This document shows positions 27,574 to 36,649 of a stretch of DNA of 54,300 nucleotides, piece by piece. Within the stretch, counting starts at the first letter, position 1. Each line of letters begins with the position of its first letter. Source of the stretch: a bacterium (GTDB lineage: Bacteria; Planctomycetota; Planctomycetia; Pirellulales; Pirellulaceae); the NCBI GenBank assembly GCA_024743355.1, contig JANSWS010000007.1, positions 1 through 54,300 of the forward strand, given 5' to 3'. A program made the translations under genes and the position numbers. The notes beneath the pieces are model-generated. The model did not search any database, had not been told where the DNA came from, and was given only the letters and a program-made list of their open reading frames with translations.

Positions 27574-28381
27574 CCACATGCTCAGCGTAGTGTCGTAGGA
27601 ATCGCGCCAGCTCGAGCGCCGTAGTCAAAAACTCACTCCAGCTGCTGCCCGCGATCAAATCGTTGGCATGAACCAGCCGATCTCTAAGTTCTTCGACTCG
27701 CACAAAAAACCTGGCGGCTGCGTTGTTGGACACGAAGCCCAGTTCCTGAATGCAGGCTCTACTTGCCAGCAACAGGTCGCGTTTGTCCGCGATTTGAAGG
27801 CAGTCGGTCAATTCGAGTTCTTCGCCCCGCTGCTCGCGCGATGCATGCAGCCGACGGGCAATGCCCAGACGGTTCGCATTCAAGCGTTCCACGACCTCTT
27901 CAGCTGAATAATGCTTGCGGATCATCTCCAGCATCGCGACTTCGAACATAGAAACCAACCCAAACAGCAGCATGCGCACGGGGGAACGCTGCAAATCGCT
28001 GCGGGATACAAAGCCATCAATTTCGTTTCCATGCTGTACGAATGCCCAATGACGATGCTGTAAGCGTTCGAACAAATTTAACAGGGGAGATTCCGCGTCG
28101 ATGACCTGTCCCGCCTCAAGGGGTTGTAAGCTGCTTGCAATGGAGCCTCGCTGGAGATCTTGCTGCTGCACCATTCCCATCAACTTCCCCGAGGCATCCC
28201 TGACGCCAACTACATTGAGTCCTCGTGCTCGCATCAATTTGACAACCGTCCCGGCTGTGTCATCAATGCGACATGCGATTAAGGGCTGGGCGATGTGTCC
28301 GGTGCGAATCAAATCCACCAGGACATCTTGCAGTTCAGCATCCGTGAACCGAAAGTTGGCAGGCATAGCATTCTCGGCCAT
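27563..28381 (-). CDS. CBS-domain pair protein with C-terminal helical domain
   Basis: About 272 residues. The N-terminal 150 residues form a CBS pair: the first repeat holds I-D-D-T-A-G-T-V-V-K-L-M-R-A-R-G-L-N-V-V-G-V-R-D and the second E-S-P-L-L-N-L-F-E-R-L. CBS pairs usually bind adenosine nucleotides and regulate a partner. The C-terminal 120 residues are mainly helical with many charged residues (R-L-N-A-N-R-L-G-I-A-R-R-L, E-L-R-D-R-L-V-H-A-N-D-L-I), and I recognise no domain there. The start is uncertain: ATG 28381 is used, GTG 28438 is the longest possible, and ATG 28366 is another candidate. There is no neighbour that suggests a partner. Confidence 0.8.
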   Translation of the reverse strand: MAENAMPANFRFTDAELQDVLVDLIRTGHIAQPLIACRIDDTAGTVVKLMRARGLNVVGVRDASGKLMGMVQQQDLQRGSIASSLQPLEAGQVIDAESPLLNLFERLQHRHWAFVQHGNEIDGFVSRSDLQRSPVRMLLFGLVSMFEVAMLEMIRKHYSAEEVVERLNANRLGIARRLHASREQRGEELELTDCLQIADKRDLLLASRACIQELGFVSNNAAARFFVRVEELRDRLVHANDLIAGSSWSEFLTTALELARFLRHYAEHVAKE

Positions 28382-28708
28382 TCTGTGGTTGATGCAGCGA
28401 ATCGAGTGTCCGCGGTCGCCAGATCCGCTTGCGATCACCCTTCAATTTGCACCATGCGATTGGAAGTTTGGCTAGGGGCCCATCAAACCCGGCGGGACGC
28501 GATCCAATCAAGCTGGGCATCGAGCGAACTAAGCCTATACCGGCTTTGCGTCCCACAAATCCACGGCTTTTAACGATTATTCGGTTTCTTCATGCTTTCG
28601 ATAACAATGTGCGACTTGCATTGAATCAACGGTGCAGTTCCCGCGACAAAGTGTGCTAGGGTTAAAAATCTATTTGAGCCAGTACAGCACAGTCCGGGGG
28701 GAAGTCTG

Positions 28709-29071
28709 TTGAGTAAACATATATCCGTTATCTGTCTGGTGATGATGTTGTCCGCGACATCGGGATGCAGTATTTGCCGTGATTTCGAACAATGGAAGTG
28801 CGATCACCTGGGAATGTGCCACTTCGGCACACGGCCCTCTCCCACCTTTGCGGTTGCCAACCCTGCAGCTGTAGCGCCGGTTTATCCGCCGCCAGCATCG
28901 AGCCACACGTTTGGTTCGGCCCCTGTTCCTTATACCGGGCCAAGCGCGTCTACGGCTCCGGTGTATCCTCCCAGCTATGCACAGCCTGGTTATGCTCCGG
29001 CTAACGTTAATCCTTACGCGACGGGTACCATGCCAATGCAGCAACCCGGCTGTCAGTCCTGCGGACGTTAG
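28709..29071 (+). CDS. Small proline-rich lipoprotein
   Basis: 120 residues, start TTG 28709 with GGGGGGAAG (28696-28703) upstream. The N-terminus is a lipoprotein signal ending in T-S-G-C-S, with the lipidated cysteine at residue 20. A short cysteine-containing segment (C-R-D-F-E-Q-W-K-C-D) follows. The rest is a low-complexity P/A/Y-rich tail (V-Y-P-P, P-P-S-Y-A-Q-P-G-Y-A), with a final C-Q-S-C-G-R. No domain is recognised. Small lipoproteins with Pro/Tyr tails of this kind are common in Pirellulales, but their function is unknown. Confidence 0.75.
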   Translation: MSKHISVICLVMMLSATSGCSICRDFEQWKCDHLGMCHFGTRPSPTFAVANPAAVAPVYPPPASSHTFGSAPVPYTGPSASTAPVYPPSYAQPGYAPANVNPYATGTMPMQQPGCQSCGR

Positions 29072-29108
29072 TCATTTCGATCCCTGAGCTAACTCTCCCT
29101 CGGTCACT

Positions 29109-29247
29109 TTGTACCACACAACTTCGACTGGGGAAGAATACATCGCAACTCTGGCAGCTGTGATTCATTTCATCGACAGCTTGTCAGCAGGCTAGTAGAT
29201 GGAACAGGAGAAAACCGAGAAAACAGAGCGGTTTGCTTGCTCTGTTT
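29109..29247 (-). repeat. Dispersed intergenic repeat, family 1, copy C
   Basis: 139 bases, on the minus strand. The stem GCTCTGTTT/AAACAGAGC is the best of the three copies: the arms are 29221-29229 and 29239-29247 with a 9-base loop, and on the minus strand the stem is followed by TCTCGGTTTTCTCCTG. It starts 31 bases downstream of the stop of the permease-peptidase gene (minus strand) and has the same orientation. The end TTGTACCAC at 29109-29117 is the reverse complement of the GTGGTACAA that closes copies A and B. Confidence 0.85.
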
Positions 29248-29277
29248 CATCGATGCGTGCTTGTTAGCGGATCGTGC

Positions 29278-32200
29278 CTATTGCTTAGTAACTTTTCGCA
29301 AATTGTCGTCAGCCACACGATCAATCAAGAGTGCGAAGGGATCCACCCCCGCTTCGTAGGGAACTTCATCTACCACAAAGCTGTGGCTGTGTTGACCATT
29401 ACCAAGCAAGAGTCGCTCGCGGTGCAGTGTCCGCCCATATTGGCGTCCTGATTCGGGCTTCGCAAAAGCACCGATTTCAACTTCCTCTGACATCTCAACT
29501 TGGGACTCTTCGCCATCGGCGTTGGAAACCAATTTCTGTGTTTCAAACTCGAGGGTAACCTTGTACTTGCCGTCACTCGTTTGCGAGTAAGAGGCTTGCG
29601 TTACACGATTGTCGAACAAGGTGATATTTTCAAACAGGTCGGTCAGCAGATATTGCTTGTCCTGCGGCGTCTGGTCACGCAGAGCAGCAATTAGATCCAG
29701 CGAAGTCGGATAAGGCGGCCCTTGGTAAGCGAAGTCGTTCACAAGCTGTTTAAGAGCAGCGTTTACGCTTGCTTCACCAATCATTTCCTTCAAGTAGTAC
29801 AGAACCACACTGCCTTTACGATAGTGGATATAGCCCTGCCCCGGATCGACCGTCACTAAGGGCTCTTCCTTCAAGGCATCGCTACCGCGCGAGCGGAGGT
29901 AACTATCCATTTCGTAGCGGAGGAATTTTCGCATCATATCGCGGCCGTACTCCTGCTCCATGACCATCAAGGCTGAGTATTGCGCCAAGGTCTCTGACAA
30001 CAGAGTCGCTCCCTCCATGCGTGCACCGATCACTTGGTGAGCCCACCATTGATGGGCCATCTCGTGGGCGACGACGTAGAAGACCATATCGATCGCATCC
30101 TCATTCTCTAGGTCAGCTATGAATCCAATGCCTTCCGAATAGGGCATAGTGCCAGGGAAAGCCTGAGCGAAGGTTGCATAGCGAGGAAACTCGATGATGC
30201 GTGCTTGCTTATGCCGGTAGGGACCAAAATGCTCGTTGTAATACTCGAGCGACTTGCGAATCGACAACAGCATCTTGTCCACGTTCCACTTGTGTTCGGG
30301 ATGATAGTAGACCTCGATATCGATGTCATTCAGCTTTTCACGGGCAACTTCATATTCAGCAGACATGAACGAATAGAAGTTCAACGACGGGTGATCGAGC
30401 CGGTACTGAAAAAATCGACGTCCCCCTTCCTCCCATTCTTTTTGCAGCGATCCAGGGGCGATGGCAATCTGGTCGGCCGACGTACTGATGACCGTTTCGA
30501 CATCAACCCAGTCAGAGTTGTTGCTGATATAGGTATCCGAACAGTGCAAGCCGCAATCCTCTTCCAGCTTGGGCATGCGGTTAGGCTCTCCCAAACCTCT
30601 TTGCCTGCGGTCGGAGCGCACGCTCAGTTCCCCATTCGGCTGATAACCAATCTGAGGAGCGATGCCGTTGTTAAAGAAGGTGCCGTTGGGCATGATCTGC
30701 ATCACACTCGGAGCCTGCTCAAAGCCCTTGGATTCATAACTGACCGTAAACTCCATTTCGCGTTCTTCACCAGGTTGCATCGGCTGCTGCAAATCATAAA
30801 TGCGATAGTGCAACCGCTGATCGTCCATGTTCATAGTGGATCCCGGCAAAGCGATCTCGGTTTCCATGTTGGGTGTCAGCACAAAGTGAATTTGTTCGAT
30901 CGGCTGGTCATGTTTGTTGCGTAGTGTCTGCTTGGCATGAAAACGCATCGCCCTTCGTTCTGGGTACAGATCAATGGTGTAGGCGACCCGCGTGATTCTG
31001 GGTTGAGGAAGATCGATGTATTGGCGATAGCTAGTCTCGTAGTCTGCTTGCAAGTCTTTGCGACTCTCGCTGCTGGACATCTCATTTAAGATTTGGGTGT
31101 TGTAGAAAATCCAACTTCCGATGAGCACCATCATCAGTGCTGCAGCCGCAGTCAAACCCAAAACCGGACGCGTCAAACTCTGCCGCGCTGTGACCAGCCG
31201 CTGACGAAAACGCGTCTCCTTACCACGCTGCCAAAACAACATGGAAGCCACGCCGAGAAGTACGGCACCCGCCAGCCAATAGAGTCCAAACCACAGGAAG
31301 CTCTTTAAATAAGGGGCAAAGCCGTAGAAGTCTGAGTAGACGTAGGTTGGCAACTCGCCATAACGCACTAGCAGCGTTGACCAGTCCAACATAAACCACA
31401 CAAAGGCATTGGCAATCAAAATTACGATGAAGGCGAAATAGCCCACATATTTGTTAGGTGCCAGAATGTGACAGATGAATGCCAGGACGGTCAGAAACGC
31501 AAACTGCAGGTAGTCCAGCCCGAGCAATTCAAAAGCGTATAAATTTAACTGAAAGCGGTTGTATCCCTGGAAGGCCTGATAACCCAACCCGACCGCAATC
31601 GAGACCAACAGCAACAGGAAGACCACCAGCAACATCGTAAGCAACTTCGCAATGTAGGTCGTCCATGTGGGATAGGGCATCGCGTCATAAACCTCATCCA
31701 GCTTTGCTTCGCGTTCCTTCCATACCAGTACTCCGCTATAGAAAGTGATCACGGAAATCAGGAACAAGTAGGTTCCGCCTCGAATGGCTTCGATGACGGA
31801 ATAGGTGACGGGTAAAGAACTGTTGCCGTAGCCCTCCGTTGCGCCTGTGAAAAGGATAGCGGTCAAGTTGATGACCGACACGGCCAGCAAAATCAGAAAC
31901 ACACGACTGCGAACGGTTTCCCAGAAATCGATCCGGCATTGAGCCTTCACCAGTTGCCAGGCATGGGCGCCAGCCGGCGGCGCTTGCGTGCTTGGAATGG
32001 CCTCCTGATGAAAAGCCAGGCTGCCTTCGGGCTCCGGTAAGATCGCTTGCTTAGGCTGACGCCTGCCGCTTCTTTCGGCAAATGAAAATTTCCATGCGCT
32101 AAGCCCAAAGATCAACGCCGCGACTCCCAACCAAAGCAATCGATTGGATAGCAGTGCCCCGCTCAGCCCGAGAGTCATGCTGTTGCGTTCCGCAATCGTC

Positions 32201-32868
32201 CAGTACCGAGTAAGCCGATTAAATGGCCGTACTCCGAAGGGATCCAGCAGCATCGCCAATTGCTCGTTGTCGAGATTGCTGGTCAGGGTCTCAGAGAAAC
32301 CGTAACCGACCAGCAATCCAATGGCGGAAATGAAGGCCAGCGTGCTGCTTCTGGTAAGCGCGGCTATGGAAAAAATGATCGCGGCAGCCAAAAGCGTATT
32401 GGGAATGACAAACTGCAGGAAGCCCATCAAATGCGGCGCAAGCTGATTGGGGCCCCATCGCACAGGATCATTCCACGGCATGTAAGAAGCCAACCACACG
32501 CCCAGCGAAATTCCCAAAATCGGAAACATGGCGGCCAGGGCGGATCCAAAAAATCTACCCAACAGATAAGGCATTTTGCGCAGCGGGGTGGAGAAGACCA
32601 ATTGGTCCGTTTGATTTGCAAAATCTCGCGTTGCAGCCGCGCTGGCGAACGCGGTCGTCATCAGCAGCGTTAGGATCGACGATATGGCTAGATAATTCTG
32701 AATGACAAAGGGCGCATTACGGTTGGTGTTCTCCACCGCGCCGCCAATCTGTACATTTTCGCTGCTGGAGGCAGCAAAAAACAATGCGGCCAGGATCAGC
32801 AGAAAGATGTACACCATCCAACCGCGAAACCAGAAACCCAGCTCAAACTTTAAGATCGATGCAAACAT
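29278..32868 (-). CDS. ABC transporter permease fused to an M1-family peptidase
   Basis: An 1196-residue fusion. The first half has two ABC-2-type permease modules, one with about six membrane segments in residues 1-265 and one in about 320-610. The second half, from about residue 640, is an M1 (gluzincin) aminopeptidase domain facing the periplasm. The zinc site is intact: H-E-M-A-H at residues 935-939, and a conserved glutamate about 20 residues later in L-L-S-E-T-L-A-Q-Y. This architecture is known in several bacterial phyla, where it is annotated as ABC transporter permease/M1 family aminopeptidase, and its substrate is not known. The ATPase gene lies immediately upstream (32875-33759), six bases away, so the two proteins form one exporter. 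The coupling of transport and peptide trimming is inferred from the fusion only. Confidence 0.9.
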   Translation of the reverse strand: MFASILKFELGFWFRGWMVYIFLLILAALFFAASSSENVQIGGAVENTNRNAPFVIQNYLAISSILTLLMTTAFASAAATRDFANQTDQLVFSTPLRKMPYLLGRFFGSALAAMFPILGISLGVWLASYMPWNDPVRWGPNQLAPHLMGFLQFVIPNTLLAAAIIFSIAALTRSSTLAFISAIGLLVGYGFSETLTSNLDNEQLAMLLDPFGVRPFNRLTRYWTIAERNSMTLGLSGALLSNRLLWLGVAALIFGLSAWKFSFAERSGRRQPKQAILPEPEGSLAFHQEAIPSTQAPPAGAHAWQLVKAQCRIDFWETVRSRVFLILLAVSVINLTAILFTGATEGYGNSSLPVTYSVIEAIRGGTYLFLISVITFYSGVLVWKEREAKLDEVYDAMPYPTWTTYIAKLLTMLLVVFLLLLVSIAVGLGYQAFQGYNRFQLNLYAFELLGLDYLQFAFLTVLAFICHILAPNKYVGYFAFIVILIANAFVWFMLDWSTLLVRYGELPTYVYSDFYGFAPYLKSFLWFGLYWLAGAVLLGVASMLFWQRGKETRFRQRLVTARQSLTRPVLGLTAAAALMMVLIGSWIFYNTQILNEMSSSESRKDLQADYETSYRQYIDLPQPRITRVAYTIDLYPERRAMRFHAKQTLRNKHDQPIEQIHFVLTPNMETEIALPGSTMNMDDQRLHYRIYDLQQPMQPGEEREMEFTVSYESKGFEQAPSVMQIMPNGTFFNNGIAPQIGYQPNGELSVRSDRRQRGLGEPNRMPKLEEDCGLHCSDTYISNNSDWVDVETVISTSADQIAIAPGSLQKEWEEGGRRFFQYRLDHPSLNFYSFMSAEYEVAREKLNDIDIEVYYHPEHKWNVDKMLLSIRKSLEYYNEHFGPYRHKQARIIEFPRYATFAQAFPGTMPYSEGIGFIADLENEDAIDMVFYVVAHEMAHQWWAHQVIGARMEGATLLSETLAQYSALMVMEQEYGRDMMRKFLRYEMDSYLRSRGSDALKEEPLVTVDPGQGYIHYRKGSVVLYYLKEMIGEASVNAALKQLVNDFAYQGPPYPTSLDLIAALRDQTPQDKQYLLTDLFENITLFDNRVTQASYSQTSDGKYKVTLEFETQKLVSNADGEESQVEMSEEVEIGAFAKPESGRQYGRTLHRERLLLGNGQHSHSFVVDEVPYEAGVDPFALLIDRVADDNLRKVTKQ

Positions 32869-32874
32869 GACTGC

Positions 32875-33759
32875 TTAGGCAACTGCGTGGATTTTGCTGA
32901 AGAAAACGTCTTCCAAGTCGGGCGCCACCGCCTCGAAACCGTCGTCGATGGGCTCAGAGCTATACGCATGAATTTGCGGCCGGCCGGCAACCAGCTTGGT
33001 GGAGATCACCTGGTATCGCGACTGATAGTCGGCCAAATCAGCTTTGGCAATGGACTTGGCCCAGATCTTGCCCGCCAAAGTCGCTTCCGCAGCGTCGGGG
33101 GTACCGGAGAACAAGACTTGACCATTGTTGATGATGGCCATGTTGGTACACAGTTCCTTCACGTCCTGCACAATATGAGTCGAGAGTATCACGATCGTCT
33201 GTTCGCCAATTTCAGCCAACAGATTGTAGAAGCGGTTCCGTTCTCCCGGATCCAGGCCCGCCGTCGGTTCATCGACAATTAGCAACTTGGGACCACCCAA
33301 GAGTGCTTGAGCGATACCGAAACGCTGACGCATCCCACCTGAATAGCCAGTGAGATTTTTGCGACGGTGCTCGTACAGATTGACGCGCTGCAATAAAGCG
33401 GAAACTATCTCCTTGCGTTCCTTGCGATTCGACAGGCCTTTGAGAATGGCCAGATGATCCAGCATCTGCTCGGCGGAAGTTCTCGGATAGACGCCAAACT
33501 CTTGTGGGAGATACCCAAGAACCTGGCGTACTTCATGCGGCTGGTTCAGCATATCGATCGTTCCCAAGGTCGCCGAACCGGAATCAGCCTGCTGTAGTGT
33601 GGCCAGTATCCGCATAAACGTGGACTTACCGGCTCCGTTTGGGCCCAGTAATCCATACATGCCCATGGGGATTTTCAGCGACACTTCCCGCAACGCCTGG
33701 ACACCGTTGGGATAGGTCTTACTTAAATTCTCAACCTGTAATTCCACCGCAGTCCTCAT
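32875..33759 (-). CDS. ABC transporter ATP-binding protein
   Basis: 294 residues. The nucleotide-binding domain is complete: Walker A G-P-N-G-A-G-K-S-T at residues 39-47, the Q-loop Y-L-P-Q-E-F-G-V-Y-P, the signature motif Y-S-G-G-M-R-Q-R, Walker B L-L-I-V-D-E-P-T-A-G-L-D-P, and the H-loop histidine in I-L-S-T-H-I-V. The C-terminal part after about residue 220 is the extra domain common to ABC-2-type ATPases. It is the first gene of the two-gene operon with the permease-peptidase fusion, and the two must act together. The substrate is unknown. Confidence 0.93.
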   Translation of the reverse strand: MRTAVELQVENLSKTYPNGVQALREVSLKIPMGMYGLLGPNGAGKSTFMRILATLQQADSGSATLGTIDMLNQPHEVRQVLGYLPQEFGVYPRTSAEQMLDHLAILKGLSNRKERKEIVSALLQRVNLYEHRRKNLTGYSGGMRQRFGIAQALLGGPKLLIVDEPTAGLDPGERNRFYNLLAEIGEQTIVILSTHIVQDVKELCTNMAIINNGQVLFSGTPDAAEATLAGKIWAKSIAKADLADYQSRYQVISTKLVAGRPQIHAYSSEPIDDGFEAVAPDLEDVFFSKIHAVA

Positions 33760-34018
33760 ACAACAACATATGAATGAAATAGCAAAGCACGATTAGACCA
33801 TGCTTGTTCCTACGGTCTAGCCGGCCACAGGCATGCGGCCAAAGAGCCGTGAGAGAAGCCCGCTACCGATTTTCTCCCAGCCAATTTTTCTATTTCGCTT
33901 GCCTCTGGAGATTCTTGGGAAGAGGCTTCGGTTTTGTGCGAACTAGGCGCAGCAAACTTGGGCAATGTTCGCTTTTCCCTCTATCCAGTTCGCCGATGCG
34001 CGGCTCGGGTCAAGAGTT

Positions 34019-35065
34019 TCATAGCGACACAAGCTGACTCAACTGTTCTTGATAGGGGACTGGGTCGAGTTGCTGTTGCTGCAGCCATACGTCGCTATAG
34101 TAGGTAGCCGCATAGCGTTCGCCGCCATCGCAAATGATCGTGACGACGCTCCCCGACTCCCCGCGAGCCTTCATCTCAGCTACGATCTGGAACGTGGCCC
34201 ATAAATTGGTTCCTGTAGATCCACCACACTTGCGATCGATCAGTTTTTCCAGCACGCGGATCGTGGCAATCGAGGCGGAGTCTGGCACTTGGATCATTCG
34301 ATCGATGACGCTGGGAATAAAGGAAGGCTCCACCCTGGGGCGACCGATGCCTTCAATACGCGACGCTCGACTGCACCTAAGCGTTGCGTCTCCGCTGTGA
34401 AAAAAATCGGCATACACGGAGTTTTCAGGGTCGGCCACGCACAATTGCGTTGGCAACCTACGATAACGAATGAAGCGACCGATGGTAGCCGACGTGCCGC
34501 CCGTCCCGGCGCTCATCACAACCCAACTGGGCTCCGGAAAACGCTCCTTTTGCATCTGCTGAAACAGCGACTCCGCGATGTTGTTATTGCCGCGCCAGTC
34601 TGTCGCTCGTTCGGCAAAAGTGAATTGATCCATGTAGTGACCACCTATCTCTCGCGCCAGTTCTTGTGCGTAGTGATAGATATCGTGGCTTTCGGTAGGA
34701 TGGCACACTCCGCCCAGGAACTCAATTTTGGCGATCTTATCTCTTGAGGTTGCTGCGGGAATCACGGTATGAAAGGGCAACCCCAGCAGTTGTGCGAAAT
34801 AGGCTTCACTGATCGCCGTACTGCCAGAAGATGCTTCGACAATCGGCGTTCCTTCTTTAATCCAGCCGTTGCACAGGGAATACAAGAACAAAGATCTTGC
34901 CAACCGGTGCTTCAGGCTACCCGACGGATGGATCGACTCATCCTTCAGATAGACGTCAATGTTAGGACAGATACAGTTCGGTAGCTTGATCAGATGCGTA
35001 TCGGCCGAGCGATTGAAATCGGACTCCAATCGCAAGATCGCATCGTGTTCCCAGACTCCTGCCAA
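34019..35065 (-). CDS. PLP-dependent cysteine synthase family protein
   Basis: 348 residues, fold type II. The PLP lysine is Lys52 in [10 protein letters not shown]. The asparagine/serine loop reads [14 protein letters not shown], as in the L-cysteine desulfhydrase (Cds1-type) and cysteine synthase group. The phosphate-binding loop is [12 protein letters not shown]. The C-terminal segment has S-T-G-T-N-L-W-A-T and [10 protein letters not shown]. The replacement of the usual N in the T-S-G-N-T/T-S-G-N-M loop by S-S-G-S-T points to desulfhydrase activity (releasing sulfide from cysteine) rather than biosynthesis. This is inference from the family. It is transcribed alone. Confidence 0.82.
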   Translation of the reverse strand: MAGVWEHDAILRLESDFNRSADTHLIKLPNCICPNIDVYLKDESIHPSGSLKHRLARSLFLYSLCNGWIKEGTPIVEASSGSTAISEAYFAQLLGLPFHTVIPAATSRDKIAKIEFLGGVCHPTESHDIYHYAQELAREIGGHYMDQFTFAERATDWRGNNNIAESLFQQMQKERFPEPSWVVMSAGTGGTSATIGRFIRYRRLPTQLCVADPENSVYADFFHSGDATLRCSRASRIEGIGRPRVEPSFIPSVIDRMIQVPDSASIATIRVLEKLIDRKCGGSTGTNLWATFQIVAEMKARGESGSVVTIICDGGERYAATYYSDVWLQQQQLDPVPYQEQLSQLVSL

Positions 35066-35375
35066 TTTTTAGCTCCCTGTCGAGTAATTGATGACTGTCT
35101 ATCATCATCGCTGACCGGCAATGACAACAGCCTGGTTGGCTAATCCTAGCCGTACAGGTCTTCCTAGCAAGGCGTTTGTCCATGAGCGCGACAAACGGGC
35201 CGATTTGGCTGCTGGCAAAGTCCCGTAGAAGCAAGCTGTGAGATGTGTCCGTCCACACCGCTTGGGCAGACATGATCAGAACGCACAGCAGGGTGCCCCA
35301 AAATTTTATCGGTCACGATCCGACAAGACGTCCGGCTGTTCAGGGCCGTACGACTTCCGTAAAAGGCGACGCTTT

Positions 35376-35514
35376 GCAGCATGTTGGCGTGGATTTACAA
35401 GCTCGAAGCGCCAGCAAAAGTGTTTTCGATTGCGGCCGAAACGCACTCACTCGCTCGTTCATCGTGTTTGTATTTTGGGCGAGCCGCACGATACAAGACG
35501 TTGCACAGCGTTGC
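35376..35514 (+). repeat. Dispersed intergenic repeat, family 2, degraded copy
   Basis: About 139 bases that align with the reverse complement of 41306-41443: shared blocks include GGATTTACAAGC, CGAAGCGCCAGC, GCGGCCGAAAC and TGCACAGCGTTGC. Its hairpin arms (TACAAGCTCGA at the left, TCGTGTTTGTA at the right) have mismatches, so this copy looks older than the one at 41306. It lies in the spacer 35066-35697. An open frame running through it to the bestrophin gene is an artefact of the repeat. Confidence 0.75.
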
Positions 35515-35697
35515 TTAAAAGGGGCGCAACAAACTCTTGGGGTTCGGACGGCGATTCGTCGTACCGGCAAACCCTGCAAGCAAGTTAGCGAAACATTGTC
35601 CTGGCAAAGGCTTTGCTGGTCAGCCTCGCGTCAAGTCGCTAGGATGCTGCACTTGGGCAGCAGCCCTGAACCTAAATCCGATGTGCGGAAACCGTTT

Positions 35698-36543
35698 ATG
35701 CCCTACCATGACGCATTGAAACCGATTGCCTCGAGCCGAACTTTGCTCCAAGTCTCTGGAATGGCCCTGGCCATGGGCTTGTACGCATTGATGCCCGTCT
35801 TGCAGGAGTACTACTCGGCCGATGCCATCAACATCTCGTCCCAATTTCATGCAGTACTCTCCTTGGTACTGGGCTGGCTGCTGGTCTTCCGAACCAACAC
35901 TGCCTACCAGCGGTGGTGGGAAGCCCGCACGCTGTGGGGAGCACTGGTGAATGCCTGCCGCAACGCGGCCATCAAGTTCACTCAACTGGGGTCCCTGCCG
36001 GCAGACCAGTTGCCGATGATCAGCGATCGCATCACTGCCTTTCCAATCGCTCTCAAATTCCATTTGCGAGACGAAACCGAAACCAGCCTTCCCGATGAGG
36101 TGCGCGTGCTGGCCCCCAACGTGCAACACGTGCCGCTTGAATTGTCGCGGCAGCTATATGCCATCGCAGCTCGTGCCAAGCAAGTCCATCAAATCGACGG
36201 TGAGGAATTGCGGATTCTGGACGCGGAGTTGCTGAGGCTGATGGATATTTGCGGCGGTTGTGAACGCATTCTGCGTACTCGCATCGTGAAGTCCTACCGC
36301 GTTTTTGCACGGCAGTGCATCTTAATTTTCCTGATTACGCTTCCTTGGGGAATCGCCAACGACTTTGGCTTCTGGACGATTCCCATGACAATCATCAGTT
36401 CCTACTTCATGATTGGACTCGAAGTGGTTGCCGAGCATGTCGAAGAACCCTTCGGTTATGACGAAGATGATTTGGATCTTGAAAGTCTGTGCGACACCAT
36501 TGGCAAGACCGTCCGCGAAGTATTCTCCCAATCCCGTGGATGA
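35698..36543 (+). CDS. Bestrophin-like family protein (UPF0187)
   Basis: About 281 residues. Bestrophin homologues form pentameric anion or ion channels in the inner membrane. The family signature F-R-T-N-T-A-Y-Q-R-W-W-E-A-R-T-L-W-G is present near residue 70, and hydrophobic segments lie at about residues 18-36, 45-65, 190-215 and 225-245. The C-terminus ends with V-A-E-H-V-E-E-P-F-G-Y-D-E-D-D-L-D-L, a typical bestrophin region. The start is uncertain: the ATG at 35698 (GGAAA upstream) is used and ATG 35644 is an alternative. The frame runs open back to 35245, but the upstream part encodes the family 2 repeat and should not be taken as coding. Confidence 0.85.
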   Translation: MPYHDALKPIASSRTLLQVSGMALAMGLYALMPVLQEYYSADAINISSQFHAVLSLVLGWLLVFRTNTAYQRWWEARTLWGALVNACRNAAIKFTQLGSLPADQLPMISDRITAFPIALKFHLRDETETSLPDEVRVLAPNVQHVPLELSRQLYAIAARAKQVHQIDGEELRILDAELLRLMDICGGCERILRTRIVKSYRVFARQCILIFLITLPWGIANDFGFWTIPMTIISSYFMIGLEVVAEHVEEPFGYDEDDLDLESLCDTIGKTVREVFSQSRG

Positions 36544-36649
36544 CCAGCCATCTCTTCTCATCCCCTGCCCGTACGCTCAGCCCTCTCCACCGCTTGCATG
36601 ACATTCAAACGCATGTCAGAATGTTTTCTGCCTATCCAATTTAGCTGTT

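Noticed and set aside
34962-35273. Minus-strand frame upstream of the cysteine-synthase-family gene
   Set aside because: It overlaps that gene in another frame and shows no family resemblance.
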